NCBI GenBank assembly: GCA_016870975.1
Contig: VGAE01000002.1
Location: 62,001 to 126,000 of the forward strand
Source of the DNA: Actinomycetota bacterium
GTDB lineage: Bacteria; Actinomycetota; Actinomycetes; Nanopelagicales; Nanopelagicaceae
Direction: 5' to 3'
DNA: 64,000 nucleotides
In this document: positions 46,052 to 56,904 of the stretch, piece after piece
How the letters are laid out: each line of letters begins with the position of its first letter
Position numbering within the stretch: position 1 is the stretch's first letter
Program-made: the position numbers and the translations under genes
The notes under the pieces: model-generated
Database searches by the model: none
The model's input: only the letters and a program-made list of their open reading frames with translations
What the model was told of the DNA's origin: nothing

Positions 46052-46477
46052 ATGTCCGATAAAGATTTGTCCGGGGGAAACGAAGAGCTTATGCGGCAAC
46101 GCTATGGCCGGCGTAACACTCGCAGCTGGCGCTATGTAGCGCTAATCATTTCTCTCGTCGGAATTCCGTGGCTGATATGGAGCGCTTGGAGCTTTGCAAA
46201 TCCTCCATTTAAAGCCACAGTCATTAGTTATGAAACGCTCTCTGATGAAAAGATAACAATCACATTCACACTCGCTAGACGCGACGAAGCTCAGCCTTTT
46301 CTCTGCACTTTACTAGCCGAAGATTTTGACCGAAATGTTGTTGGCGAAATCGAATTCCTCGTTAAACCCGGACTCGATAGAAATAGGTTAACAACTGAGA
46401 TACCCACTCGACTCCGCCCGGTAGCAGCCTCGATACTCTCTTGCAGCGCCGCTCCGACTGGGCAAGCGGTCGAGTAA
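46052..46477 (+). CDS. DUF4307 family membrane protein
   Basis: A 141-residue actinobacterial protein with a short charged N-terminus (MSDKDLSGGNEELMRQRYGRR), one membrane helix (about 31-51, YVALIISLVGIPWLIWSAW) and an outer beta-rich domain containing FTLARRDEAQPFLCTLLAED and IPTRLRPVAASILSC. Start ATG 46052 is chosen over an in-frame ATG at 45998, which would overlap the divergent gene. It precedes greA by 19 bases, the usual actinobacterial pairing. Confidence 0.85.
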   Translation: MSDKDLSGGNEELMRQRYGRRNTRSWRYVALIISLVGIPWLIWSAWSFANPPFKATVISYETLSDEKITITFTLARRDEAQPFLCTLLAEDFDRNVVGEIEFLVKPGLDRNRLTTEIPTRLRPVAASILSCSAAPTGQAVE

Positions 46478-46496
46478 ATAAGTAATCTTATCCTCT

Positions 46497-46964
46497 ATGT
46501 CTAAAACCTGGTTAACTCAAGAAGCCGCCGATCGACTTCAGGCAGAACTCTCTAAATTAGAAACCACTGGAAGAGTTGAAGTGGTTAAAAAGATTGAAGC
46601 AGCTCGCGCCGAAGGTGATTTAAAGGAGAATGGCGGTTATCACGCAGCACGTGAAGAACAAGGAAAACTCGAAGCACGAATTAGACAATTGAAGGCGCTT
46701 CTAGAGAACGCAGAAATTGGAACCCCAGTTGGCGCTAGCGACCAAGTTAATCCAGGCATGAAGGTGACTGTTGAGATCATGGGTAAAGAGATGCAATTTC
46801 TCCTGGGATCAAGAGAGATTGCTAGTGATCTAGATGTTTATAGCGAACAGTCGCCGCTTGGTACAGCTGTGTTAGGCGCCAAAATTGGTGAGAGCCGAAC
46901 ATATACCGCACCCAATGGTAAATCGATAACCGTAAAAGTCGTTGCCACAGATATTTTTGTTTAG
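46497..46964 (+). CDS. greA: Transcription elongation factor GreA
   Basis: Rescues backtracked RNA polymerase by stimulating transcript cleavage. The 155-residue protein has the N-terminal coiled-coil with acidic tip (AEGDLKENGGYHAAREEQGKLEARIRQL, about 38-65) and the C-terminal FKBP-like domain ending SPLGTAVLGAKIGESRTYTAPNG. It follows DUF4307 and converges with the ABC permease gene. Confidence 0.95.
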   Translation: MSKTWLTQEAADRLQAELSKLETTGRVEVVKKIEAARAEGDLKENGGYHAAREEQGKLEARIRQLKALLENAEIGTPVGASDQVNPGMKVTVEIMGKEMQFLLGSREIASDLDVYSEQSPLGTAVLGAKIGESRTYTAPNGKSITVKVVATDIFV

Positions 46965-46969
46965 CTACT

Positions 46970-47788
46970 TTATTTCTTGGCGCTAGCCCTTACATACTTT
47001 CGAACGCTGAGCGGCACGAAAATAGCCATGATTACAACCATATAGAGCAATGACATCTGTAGTGGATGTTGGCTAGGTAATGAATTGGCAGTAACTCCGA
47101 ATAGATTCTCTAAACCGAATAACTCACGGCAGCCAGCCACCATTGTTGAAACCGGATTCCACTCCGCAAAGTACTGAAGTGCTTTGGGCATTCCAGTTGT
47201 AGGAGCAAAAGCATTGGATAGAAAAGTAAGTGGGAATACTGCAATAAAAACTACGGAGCTGGCAACTCGCGCTTCTCGAACAGATAGACCTATTAAGATT
47301 CCAACCCAAGCCATAGCGAATCCAAAGAGAAAAAGAAATAGAAAACCAAGAAAGATATTGAGGGCTCCAGAACTTGGACGCCAACCTACGATAAATCCGG
47401 TAATTCCCATGACTGTAAGTACAACTACATTCAGCAACCCGTCACCCATCGCTCGACCAAATACAACTGCGCTCCGTGAAATCGGAAGTGATCGGAAGCG
47501 ATCGATAAGTCCCTTTTGCATATCCTCAGCTAAACCGACAGCGGTGCCGGCAAGGGTGAAGGCAACGGTTTGGACAAAGATTCCCGGCATTAATAGTTGA
47601 ACATAATCAACACCAGGTAGGCCCGTCGATATTGAGCCGCCAAAAACGAATCTAAAAAGTACTACGAACATTACGGGTTGAATTGTCGAGAAAATTAATA
47701 CTTCCGGTACACGGAAAAGCTGCAACATCTGACGTTTTGTAATGATTAAAGCATCGGAAATTGCTCTAGTAGATTTTGTATTGGACAT
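46970..47788 (-). CDS. ABC-2 type transporter permease (DrrB-like)
   Basis: A 272-residue permease with six membrane helices, including the ABC-2 signature around LSNAFAPTTGMPKALQYFAEWNPVST (about 205-230) and the loop MQKGLIDRFRSLPISRSAVVFGR (about 89-111). With the upstream ATPase it forms an exporter of the daunorubicin-resistance type; the real substrate (drug, lipid or glycolipid) is unknown. Its ATG overlaps the ATPase stop codon. Confidence 0.9.
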   Translation of the reverse strand: MSNTKSTRAISDALIITKRQMLQLFRVPEVLIFSTIQPVMFVVLFRFVFGGSISTGLPGVDYVQLLMPGIFVQTVAFTLAGTAVGLAEDMQKGLIDRFRSLPISRSAVVFGRAMGDGLLNVVVLTVMGITGFIVGWRPSSGALNIFLGFLFLFLFGFAMAWVGILIGLSVREARVASSVVFIAVFPLTFLSNAFAPTTGMPKALQYFAEWNPVSTMVAGCRELFGLENLFGVTANSLPSQHPLQMSLLYMVVIMAIFVPLSVRKYVRASAKK

Positions 47789-48777
47789 TAACGGCCTCGC
47801 TTTCCTGCCTTGACTTCCGGTTCAGATTTTTCGTCCTCTGCGGCATGGCCAGTTAACGCAATAAAAACATCATCGAGTGACGGTCGCTTCAGCCCAATAT
47901 CAAGCGGATGAATGGAGCTCTCATCTAATTGGCGAGCGGCATCTATAAGCGCTCGAGAACCGGTGCTAACTGGAGCTGAAATCCTTCCCAGGTCTTCCTC
48001 CACATTTACTTTTCCGCTCGCCACCTTTGCGACAATCTCTTGACTCTTTGCTAGATCTGTTAGCTCTACAACGATTTCCAGTCGCTCGCCACCAATATCT
48101 CTCTTCAAGCTATCCGCAGTCCCGCGAGCAATAACTTTTCCATGATCCACAACAACGATTTCGTCTGCGAGTTGATCGGCTTCCTCTAGATATTGGGTAG
48201 TTAAAAGCAGCGTCGTTCCCTCTTCAACAAGACCCTTAATAACTCCCCACATCTCTTTTCGTCCACGTGGGTCTAATCCAGTTGTTGGTTCGTCTAAGAA
48301 AAGAATCTTTGGATGAACAATTAATGACGCCGCTAGATCTAATCGGCGCCTCATGCCACCTGAGTAAGTTTTTATCGGCCGCTTAGCCGCATCAGTTAAG
48401 TTAAATTGGTCAAGTAATTCCGTCGCTCGAATCTTGGCTTGGGATGCTGATAAATGATGGAGACGACCAAACATAATTAAGTTATCCCAACCGGTTAAAG
48501 TTTCGTCGACAGCTGCATATTGGCCACATAAACCAATTACTTCACGAACTTTTTCTGGATGCTTGATTACATCTATTCCAGCTATTTGGGCATTTCCAGA
48601 ATCAGGAGTAATCAGAGTGGACAACACACGAACCGTTGTTGTTTTGCCCGCACCATTTGGGCCAAGAACTCCCAACATTGTGCCTTCACTCACATCTAAA
48701 CTCAATCCATCTAACGCTCGTATGCGTCCATTGTCATAAGTCTTAACGAGATTCTCGGCGATTACGCTTTTCATCAT
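47788..48777 (-). CDS. ABC transporter ATP-binding protein (DrrA-like)
   Basis: ATPase partner of the adjacent permease. It has Walker A GPNGAGKTTTVRVL (about 39-52), the signature TYSGGMRRRLDLAASLI, Walker B ILFLDEPTTGLDPRGR, and the C-terminal DrrA-type extension with RPSLDDVFIALTGH. The start is set at ATG 48777 (MMKSVIAENL) rather than an upstream ATG (48819) that would crowd the divergent MFS gene. The two genes overlap by one base. Confidence 0.92.
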   Translation of the reverse strand: MMKSVIAENLVKTYDNGRIRALDGLSLDVSEGTMLGVLGPNGAGKTTTVRVLSTLITPDSGNAQIAGIDVIKHPEKVREVIGLCGQYAAVDETLTGWDNLIMFGRLHHLSASQAKIRATELLDQFNLTDAAKRPIKTYSGGMRRRLDLAASLIVHPKILFLDEPTTGLDPRGRKEMWGVIKGLVEEGTTLLLTTQYLEEADQLADEIVVVDHGKVIARGTADSLKRDIGGERLEIVVELTDLAKSQEIVAKVASGKVNVEEDLGRISAPVSTGSRALIDAARQLDESSIHPLDIGLKRPSLDDVFIALTGHAAEDEKSEPEVKAGKRGR

Positions 48778-48827
48778 CTTGAGAGTAGTAGCCTCTCCGC
48801 CATAGACAAAATCAAGCAAAGGGATTC

Positions 48828-49670
48828 ATGTCGAAGAGAACCAAGATAGACCACTCCAAACCCTTAACACATCGCGAAATTCTCATAATTATGAGCAGCC
48901 TGATGACAGGATTACTTTCAGCAGCGCTGGATCAAACGATTGTCTCTACCGCGCTCAAGAAAATTGTGGAGGATCTCAACGGCTTAAATCACTACTCGTG
49001 GGTGGTGACCGCGTATCTATTGACCTCAACTGCGTCAACGCCACTTTACGGAAAAATTTTGGATCTATATGGTCGTCGCCCGGTTTATCAATTTTCCATA
49101 ATCGTTTTCTTATTAGCATCTTTTCTTTCAGGCGTCGCCTCATCTATGGATCAATTAATTGCATTTCGCGCCATCCAAGGATTGGGCGCGGGCGGGTTAA
49201 TGGGACTTACCTTCGTCATTGTCGGAGATCTCGTTGCGCCCCGCGAGCGTGGAAAATATCAAGGAATGTTTGGAGTGGTTTGGGGACTTTCATCAGTAGC
49301 TGGCCCATTACTTGGCGGCGCCTTTGGTACTGCAATCTTTGGAACTATTCTTAATCAGCAAGTTAATTCAAATTTGAAGAGTGGTTTCGCAGATTTAGCT
49401 AGTAGTAATCCCGATCAACTAGGAAACCTTGATCCATCACTTCTGGACTCACTTCAGAACAACACCGAAGCAATCACAACGCTTTCCCCTCTTCTCCAGA
49501 CCACCGTACTTGAGTCGTTTGCCGGTGCATTTCAAACGATCCTCTGGGTAGCTCTTCCGGTTGTGTTAATCGGTTTTATTTTTGCCCTATTCCTAAAGGA
49601 GAAGCCACTTCAATCGAGCGCCGAACACGCTAGTGCGCGCAGTGATGCTGCCGGCGATTCGATGGGATGA
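48828..49670 (+). pseudogene. Internally deleted DHA2 (EmrB/QacA) MFS transporter
   Basis: A 280-residue frame with the N-terminal five helices of a 14-helix DHA2 drug exporter (SAALDQTIVSTALKKIVEDL, LYGKILDLYGRRP, FRAIQGLGAGGLMG) up to SSVAGPLLGG, then directly the C-terminal part (AFGTAIFGTILNQQ ... helix ... KEKPLQ). Intact members have about 480-530 residues and read GPLLGGFF at the first site and QIGGAFGTA at the second, so roughly 200 residues are missing. The join (about 49314-49321) lies in GGCGGC, consistent with deletion between short repeats. The frame is kept, so a truncated protein may still be made. The next gene overlaps by 4 bases. Confidence 0.8.
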
Positions 49671-50890
49671 GATTTCCTAAATCTCCTTTTAAAGGTCTTC
49701 CTCGCGAAGTTTCCGTGCTCACATCAATTTCATTTCTAGTCGCGATAGGTTTTGGATTAATTATCCCAGCGATTCCTATTTTTGCTCAAACTTTTGGCGT
49801 ATCAAATACGCTAATTGGCTTGATTGTCTCCAGTTTCGCAGTGATGCGATTTACCTCCGGATTGATAGCGGGGCGATTAGTAGAAATATTTGGCGAGCGG
49901 TTAGTGCTTGGCTTTGGATTAATGATGGTCTCTGGTTTTACTCTCCTTGCAGGTTTAGCACAGAGCTATTCACAACTACTGATTTCTAGAACAGCTGGCG
50001 GCTTAGGCTCTGCGATGTTCTCGGTTTCCGCCGGTGCGCTAATTCTTCGAGTAGTTTCGGATAGCCAGCGTGGACGTTCCCAATCTCTCTATAACGGTGG
50101 CTTTATCGCTGGCGGCGTTGCTGGTCCTGCATTCGGTGGCGCGCTCTTGGCAATCTCGCCACGTGCTCCGTTTTTTATCTATAGCGCGCTCCTCCTTGCC
50201 GCGAGCATAGTCTCATTCATTTTTTTACATGAAAAACGACTTGGCGAAAAAGTTGCTGATAAGCAAGAAGAGGCAGTTATAAATCTACGAGAAGCGCTAC
50301 GTATTCGCCCATACTTGTACTCATTATTTCTGGCATTCTTGGGAAGCTGGATTTTCTTTGGAATGCGCTCTTCCATTTTGCCACTTTTTGTTATCTCAGA
50401 TCTAGGTGCAACTACAGCAGTAGTCGGACTTAGCTTTACCTTGGCTCTAATCGCTCAAGGATCAGTAATGGTACGAGCTGGAAAATACTCAGATAAGAAA
50501 GGTAGACGACCAGTAATTGTTGCTGGATTCTCAATTACGATGCTCGCGCTAGCAATCCTGGTCTTGGCAAATAGCGTTTTAATTTACTTAGTTGCGATGG
50601 TGGTTATGGGTATCGGAGCTGGTTTTGCCGCCTCGGCGGGAGCAGTTGTCGGAGATGTAATTAAAGGGCGCAGCGGTCGAGTCTTTGCAGTATTTCAAAT
50701 GGCCGGTGATGCTGGGATGATCGTGGGACCGCTATTGCTTGGAGTGATCGCAGATTTGTTCTCATATCGAGATGCAATTCTGGTGAGTACAGTTATCTTT
50801 TCGCTGGCAATCTTCTTTGCAATAAGAATCCCCGAGACTAATACTGTTCGTCTCGGGGATTCTCAGAAGCCTGCGCTTCGTGAAGAGTGA
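49667..50890 (+). CDS. MFS transporter (DHA1-like, 12 helices)
   Basis: A 407-residue intact major facilitator protein, with FAVMRFTSGLIAGRLVEIFGER (motif A region, about 56-77), RTAGGLGSAMFSVSAGALI, GFIAGGVAGPAFGGAL, and the second-half repeat YSDKKGRRPVIVAGF (about 273-287). Substrate is unknown; drug or metabolite efflux is likely. It is coupled by ATGA overlap to the deleted transporter gene. A perfect inverted repeat lies inside its last codons. Confidence 0.88.
   Translation: MRFPKSPFKGLPREVSVLTSISFLVAIGFGLIIPAIPIFAQTFGVSNTLIGLIVSSFAVMRFTSGLIAGRLVEIFGERLVLGFGLMMVSGFTLLAGLAQSYSQLLISRTAGGLGSAMFSVSAGALILRVVSDSQRGRSQSLYNGGFIAGGVAGPAFGGALLAISPRAPFFIYSALLLAASIVSFIFLHEKRLGEKVADKQEEAVINLREALRIRPYLYSLFLAFLGSWIFFGMRSSILPLFVISDLGATTAVVGLSFTLALIAQGSVMVRAGKYSDKKGRRPVIVAGFSITMLALAILVLANSVLIYLVAMVVMGIGAGFAASAGAVVGDVIKGRSGRVFAVFQMAGDAGMIVGPLLLGVIADLFSYRDAILVSTVIFSLAIFFAIRIPETNTVRLGDSQKPALREE
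50826..50862. repeat. Perfect 13-bp inverted repeat at the MFS gene end
   Basis: GAATCCCCGAGAC (50826-50838) and GTCTCGGGGATTC (50850-50862) are exact reverse complements separated by 11 bases, lying inside codons for the last 22 residues of the MFS protein. The gene is convergent with the BI-1 gene 2 bases away, and no intergenic space exists for a terminator. It may act as a bidirectional 3' end or mRNA-stabilising hairpin; no T tract follows. Confidence 0.75.
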
Positions 50891-50891
50891 G

Positions 50892-51665
50892 CTAGTCGTT
50901 ACCGCCACGCAAGATCGATAACAATCTCAGAATTTCTAGATAGAGCCAGACCACTGTCATTACAAGACCAAATCCGGCGCGCCAAGACTCTTCTTGTGGG
51001 ACTCCCATGCGTACACCTTGTTCGGCGGCATCAAAATCTAGAATCAAGAAGAAGCTAGCGATTGCTACGCCAACAAAGGCAAGCATTGGACCAAAGAGGC
51101 TTAGCGAGTAAAGGCTACCGCCGCCAAGAAGAACGCTAATCAAACTTCCAAAAGCGAGAACTAAATATCCCAGCGCAGCGCCCAAGAGAACCTTGGTGAA
51201 TTTAGGAGTAGCGCGCAATCTTCCACTCTTATACATAAATAACATTCCGACAAATGTGGCAACCGTTGCAACGATCGCTTGTTGAACAATTCCAGGATAG
51301 AAGAGTTCAAAAGTCTTGCTGAGGATTCCGAGAACTAAACCTTGGAAGACGGCGTAGGTTACATAAAGCGCAGGTCGAACTTTTTTGCTAAATGCGCCGA
51401 TGAGGCCTGTTACTAAACCGCCAATAAAACCTACAAAAAGAAGTGCAGGTGGAAGATTTAAATACCAGGCAGCAGCGCCAACTAAAACTGCGGTTCCTAG
51501 CAAGAACGCAGTGCGTGCCACGACATCATCCATCGTCATTCTTCCGGTACGTAGCGATGATGCAGCTGGAGCGTTGAAACTCTCTTCCAACTCAGGAATG
51601 GTATCCATAGCAGCGTAACCGCGCCGGCTATATGCGCGGTTTAGTACTGGATTAGAACTGTTCAT
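50892..51665 (-). CDS. Bax inhibitor-1/YccA family membrane protein
   Basis: A 257-residue protein with seven membrane helices, starting MNSSNPVLNRAYSRRG and containing GLVTGLIGAFSKKVRPALYVTYAVFQGLVLG, the usual BI-1-like family core. ATG 51665 follows GGAGAG; an in-frame start at 51758 would run into the tRNA region and is rejected. Physiological role in actinobacteria is unknown; possible ion leak or protease-related functions are reported for relatives. Confidence 0.92.
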   Translation of the reverse strand: MNSSNPVLNRAYSRRGYAAMDTIPELEESFNAPAASSLRTGRMTMDDVVARTAFLLGTAVLVGAAAWYLNLPPALLFVGFIGGLVTGLIGAFSKKVRPALYVTYAVFQGLVLGILSKTFELFYPGIVQQAIVATVATFVGMLFMYKSGRLRATPKFTKVLLGAALGYLVLAFGSLISVLLGGGSLYSLSLFGPMLAFVGVAIASFFLILDFDAAEQGVRMGVPQEESWRAGFGLVMTVVWLYLEILRLLSILRGGND

Positions 51666-51733
51666 TGCTCTCCTCTTTTTCTTAAGTTTTTTTCTTAAGT
51701 TATACCTTAAGAATCTAGTTACTACTTTGGTCG

Positions 51734-51806
51734 TGCCCCCGGTGGGGGTCGAACCCACACTGGGACGATTTTAAGTCGTCTGCCTCTGCCATTGGGCTAC
51801 AGGGGC
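51734..51806 (-). tRNA. tRNA with UAA anticodon (Leu by codon), class I shape
   Basis: Minus-strand cloverleaf: acceptor GCCCCTG with CGGGGGC, anticodon stem GACGA/TCGTC around CTTAAAA, variable loop CCAGT (5 bases), T arm GTGGGTTCGACCCCCAC, discriminator A. The anticodon is UAA, which decodes UUA leucine codons. Bacterial tRNA-Leu normally has a long variable arm, which is absent, so identity by anticodon and by shape disagree. The 3' CCA is not encoded. Its first 10 bases overlap the end of the upstream udgB gene. Confidence 0.82.
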
Positions 51807-52501
51807 CTTGCGTGGGCAAATCTACCTGCCTTACGTACAACAGAATCCAATTGGGATCGCGTTAACTTTCCCGTGAAAGTGTTCTGCTGGCTAGGATGGT
51901 AACTTCCAATCACCATTCTATTATTCCCATCGCTTCCTTGAAACTTGAAATTGGCTCCATGGCCGAAGTTCGGGCGTTTTCTAGGCATTTCCTCACCAAT
52001 CGCGCTGAGAGCCAGGAGCGTTGATTTCCAAGCTATCGCGCCCAGCGCCAAGAATGCGCGAGCAGTGGGAAGCACGGCAGCAATTTCTAACTCCAACCAA
52101 GTTGCACAATTCGCAATCTCCTCAGTTGTTGGCTTGTTTTCGGGAGGTGCGCAATGAACCGCGCAAGTTATTCTCGTGTCAGAAAGTTCTTGGCCATCAT
52201 CTTTACTGACACTTGTTGGAATTCGCGCCAGCTTTGCGTTGTAGAGCGCTATAAAAAGCCAATCACCAGAACTATCCCCAGTAAAAATTCTTCCAGTTCT
52301 ATTTGCGCCATGTGCGCCCGGAGCTAAGCCAATAATAATTAGGCGAGCATCTTTTGGCCCGAAGCCGGGGACCGGCTTTCGCCAATATTTTTGATTCTTA
52401 TATGACTTGCGTTCTGTAACTGATTCTCGCCAATCGGCTAACCTTGGACATTGGTTGCATTTAATTAATTTCTGATCTATTACCTCTAATTCTCTAATCA
52501 A
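51797..52501 (-). CDS. udgB: Uracil-DNA glycosylase, UdgB (family 5) type
   Basis: Removes uracil and possibly other deaminated bases from DNA. The 234-residue protein has four cysteines of a Fe-S cluster (CNQCPR near the N-terminus, C113/C117 region in ITCAVHCAPP, CATWLELE), motif GLAPGAHGANRTGR (about 58-71) and the C-terminal SYHPSQQNTFTGKLT. The TAG stop (51797-51799) falls inside the downstream tRNA gene. The start overlaps the ppx gene stop by 4 bases. Confidence 0.9.
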   Translation of the reverse strand: MIRELEVIDQKLIKCNQCPRLADWRESVTERKSYKNQKYWRKPVPGFGPKDARLIIIGLAPGAHGANRTGRIFTGDSSGDWLFIALYNAKLARIPTSVSKDDGQELSDTRITCAVHCAPPENKPTTEEIANCATWLELEIAAVLPTARAFLALGAIAWKSTLLALSAIGEEMPRKRPNFGHGANFKFQGSDGNNRMVIGSYHPSQQNTFTGKLTRSQLDSVVRKAGRFAHARPL

Positions 52502-53424
52502 GACTTCGCACCGCTTGCAATCGACCAGACCATTCCGTCGAGAATATCTGACTCGGATGCTACAAACTCGGTGGCGCCAGATCTCTTCAAAATTCGATCG
52601 AGAATAAGTGATCCAGCGGCAATCACATCAACTCGTCCCGGATGCATGTAACCAAGTGATGCGATTTCATCTCGTTTCATCACCAAAAAACGCTCGGTTA
52701 TTTCACTTACTTTAGATGATGAAATTCTTGAAAGATGAATGGCATATCGGTCATAACTTGCTAAATCCAAACTCGCAGCTGCAACTGTTGTGGCTGTGCC
52801 GGCAACTGCAATCACAGTTGCTGCACTAGCAATCGGTACTTGCGCAGCTGCATCTTCAATTGCGGCATCGATATCTCTAATACTTGCGGCTATAGCCTCA
52901 CTGCCCGGTGGCCCATTCTTGAAATGTCGTTCGCTCATTCGAACACATCCAATGTTTACGCTCTTCGCTGCTTCAATATCGGAAACGCCAATTACGAATT
53001 CAGTTGACCCACCGCCGATATCAACGACTAGAAAGGGCGCATCTGTTTGATGGAGCTGGTGTATTGCGCCTTTGAAGGTTAGGCGAGCCTCTTCATCACC
53101 ACTAATTACCTCGGGTCTTACTCCTAGAATTTCAAAAACACCATTGATAAATTCATCTCGATTTGATGCATCTCGAGTAGCGCTAGTTGCACAAAAACGA
53201 ATCGCTGTCACACCTCGCCGCCTAATTTCCGCGGAGAATTTGGATACGGCGCGTAGGGTTCGTTCAATTGCAGCCGGTGAAAACTTCCTCTCTCGATCAA
53301 CTCCCTCTCCGAGTCTGACAATCTCCATAGTCCGGTAAATGTCACGGAAATTTTCCCCTTCAATATCTGCGACAAGAAGGCGAATTGAATTTGTCCCACA
53401 ATCAATCGCTGCCACTCGACTCAT
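52498..53424 (-). CDS. ppx: Exopolyphosphatase/guanosine pentaphosphate phosphatase family protein
   Basis: A 308-residue ASKHA-fold phosphatase for polyphosphate or pppGpp. Motifs are AAIDCGTNSIRLLVAD (about 4-19), GDEEARLTFKG, VVDIGGGSTEFVIG (about 138-151) and AVAGTATTVAA. It follows DUF501 with a 4-base overlap and precedes udgB, part of the conserved eno-divIC-DUF501-ppx block. Confidence 0.92.
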   Translation of the reverse strand: MSRVAAIDCGTNSIRLLVADIEGENFRDIYRTMEIVRLGEGVDRERKFSPAAIERTLRAVSKFSAEIRRRGVTAIRFCATSATRDASNRDEFINGVFEILGVRPEVISGDEEARLTFKGAIHQLHQTDAPFLVVDIGGGSTEFVIGVSDIEAAKSVNIGCVRMSERHFKNGPPGSEAIAASIRDIDAAIEDAAAQVPIASAATVIAVAGTATTVAAASLDLASYDRYAIHLSRISSSKVSEITERFLVMKRDEIASLGYMHPGRVDVIAAGSLILDRILKRSGATEFVASESDILDGMVWSIASGAKS

Positions 53425-53941
53425 TTGTTCTCAGATCTTCTCTCTAGACAATTTCCATTTACCCACCAGCTATCAAGTAAATTGAGCGCCTCATCACCTA
53501 AGGGATTCACGCCGCTTCCTACAGCTAATGATTGCGCAATTAATGAATGCAAGCACTTAACTCGATCTGGCATACCTCCGGCAGAAATCTCTGCGACTTC
53601 TGGTACTTCCTGTTTCAACTCTCTAGCAAGCGCACTTCTTGCTGCGATGTAATCATCATGAGCCGCGTGATACTCGCCAGCTAACTCCAAATCTGTTGTC
53701 AATCTCTGGTTCATTTCATCCATTAAAGGACTATTTTCTAGGGTAGAGATTGCAGAAGTTAAATTGGGGCAGGTTGCGTAATAGAAAGTTGGGAAAGGCG
53801 TACCGTCGCTCAGCCGAGGCGGTGTTTCAATAACCGCGGGATTTCCGCATAGACACCGATATGCAATTGCATGGACATCCCGGGCTTTTCTTCCAAGTTG
53901 AACCTCTAGAGCGATCAAATCTTCATCCGAAGGGCGTTCGC

Positions 53942-53945
<4 letters not shown>
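53421..53945 (-). CDS. DUF501 family protein
   Basis: A 174-residue actinobacterial protein beginning MSERPSDEDLIALEVQLGRK, with conserved CLCGNPAVIETPPRLSDGTPFPTFYYATCP (about 30-59, two cysteine groups) and PDRVKCLHSLIAQSLAVGSGVNPLGDEAL near the C-terminus. The function is unknown, although the fixed place after divIC suggests a link to division or envelope. ATG 53945 is chosen; it overlaps the divIC end. Confidence 0.9.
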
Positions 53946-56300
<2,355 letters not shown>

Positions 56301-56307
56301 TAGACGA

Positions 56308-56904
56308 CTACTTGTTTGTTACTGCGTTACCCGCAGGTTCCGTGCCGATTACTGAGATTGTGGCCGTATCCCAGATGCCATAACGAGGATTAACAACAAC
56401 CCTAATTTCATCGGATTTACGTGTCACCAAAGTTTGGATCGCTTGATTGATAGTTGCATCATCCGCTCCGGATTCAGCGAGCGTCGTTCCGATTTTTCGC
56501 AAGATTAAATCTCTTCGTAAGACATCGTTTAAAGCGTCTGGGGCTATTGAGGCATTGACGAGTACCTCAGGAAGCCTGCGTTCGCCGCCAATACTTCCGT
56601 AAATTTCTAGGCGATAAGCTTCTAAATCAGAATTTGAAACTTCAATCTCTATGTCTTTGGCAATTTCATCCAAAATAATATTTGAGATTAAGAATGTGAG
56701 TTGGGAGCGCGCTAAGACATCACCACTTTCTAGACGCATCTGAGAGGTGTCGATTTTTAAACGCTCAGCGAGAATGGCATCAACGCGGCCTTGTAGAGTT
56801 TCTAACTTAATTTCAGTAGTTCCGACGGTCGCAGCAGAATCCATACGAGCGCAGCCGGTCAGTAGTAGAGCTAAGCTCGCTAAAAGAACTGCTAGTTTTT
56901 TCAC
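56308..56904 (-). CDS. SurA N-terminal-like lipoprotein
   Basis: A 198-residue exported lipoprotein with a signal peptide ending in lipobox LLTGC (cysteine at about 18). The remainder is a SurA/PrsA-type N-terminal helical domain followed by the VNPRYGIWDTATISV tail, which is characteristic of the actinobacterial lipoprotein between mfd and mazG. No parvulin domain is visible. A chaperone role outside the membrane is plausible. It overlaps the mfd stop by four bases. Confidence 0.86.
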   Translation of the reverse strand: MKKLAVLLASLALLLTGCARMDSAATVGTTEIKLETLQGRVDAILAERLKIDTSQMRLESGDVLARSQLTFLISNIILDEIAKDIEIEVSNSDLEAYRLEIYGSIGGERRLPEVLVNASIAPDALNDVLRRDLILRKIGTTLAESGADDATINQAIQTLVTRKSDEIRVVVNPRYGIWDTATISVIGTEPAGNAVTNK

